Assembly (NCBI GenBank): GCA_958369755.1
Contig: CATXJC010000077.1
Coordinates: 1-5,047 of the forward strand
Source: an uncultured Prevotella sp.
GTDB taxonomy: Bacteria; Bacteroidota; Bacteroidia; Bacteroidales; Bacteroidaceae
DNA length: 5,047 nucleotides
Direction: 5' to 3'
Positions 4,987 through 5,047 of the stretch are shown here, one piece after another; within the stretch, counting starts at the first letter, position 1; every line of letters begins with the position of its first letter. The position numbers and the translations under genes are program-made. The notes under the pieces are model-generated. The model did no database searches and was not told the DNA's origin. It was given only the letters and a program-made list of their open reading frames with translations.

Positions 4987-5047
4987 ATGACCAGATACAG
5001 AATGATTTTATCCCTGCTTTTGGCTGGCATGGGAACTGCTGCAACAG
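4987..5047 (+). CDS. N-terminus of an exported protein (signal peptide), cut by the window end
   Basis: Only 20 codons are visible, reading MTRYRMILSLLLAGMGTAAT. They form a short basic N-region (Arg3, Arg5), a hydrophobic core (ILSLLLAGMG) and a small-residue stretch (TAAT). This is the pattern of a Sec signal peptide, with cleavage expected just beyond the window. No lipobox Cys is visible in the part shown, so signal peptidase I processing is more likely, but this is not settled. The product is therefore periplasmic, outer-membrane or secreted, and its function cannot be read from this fragment. The start is supported by the promoter word upstream and the signal-peptide pattern. Confidence 0.7.
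   Translation, partial: MTRYRMILSLLLAGMGTAAT

Overview
The window looks like accessory chromosomal DNA of a Bacteroidales species, probably Prevotella/Bacteroides-like. Three start codons are preceded by the Bacteroidetes -7 promoter word TAnnTTTG (TATCTTTG at 1187 and 3117, TACCTTTG at 4931). Leaders are A-rich and lack a Shine-Dalgarno site. Both complete genes belong to protein families that are abundant and patchily distributed in this phylum.

Layout. 1-283: the decayed 3' end of an unrecognised gene (an in-frame stop plus a frameshift), closed by a strong hairpin terminator. 284-1186: a 0.9-kb stretch without a credible gene. Most of it (about 398-1016) is one highly organised non-coding block. 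Its ends are a perfect 24-bp inverted repeat about 545 bp apart, and the heptamer CACGTAT lies immediately outside on both sides. Inside, in order, are 21-bp tandem repeats, an array of five 22-bp repeats containing a 39-nt palindrome, three GTAGAC words spaced exactly 32 bp, and a perfect 16-bp hairpin. The octamer AGTCTCAT or its relative AGTATCAT recurs eleven times in both orientations. It resembles a MITE-like, non-autonomous mobile element or a multi-site protein-binding locus. 1187-2853: a complete gene for an AlbA_2 (Schlafen-type) plus GHKL/HATPase_c_4 ATP-binding regulator-like protein. 2854-3152: AT-rich spacer, a possible short coding remnant, and a terminator that overlaps the promoter of the next gene. 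3153-4724: a complete AAA-ATPase-like/PD-(D/E)XK nuclease-domain protein. 4723-4768: a very strong bidirectional terminator. 4769-5047: an intergenic region with a small palindrome and a promoter, then the first 20 codons of a gene for an exported protein that runs off the window.

How the parts relate. All readable genes point rightwards, but each has its own promoter word and the second is insulated by terminators, so they look like separate transcription units and not an operon. The two large genes are both NTP-binding proteins with nucleic-acid-related domains and lie beside gene debris and a repeat-built element, which suggests a hotspot for insertion and turnover. A shared function is not shown by the sequence. 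The most unusual content is the non-coding block at 398-1016.
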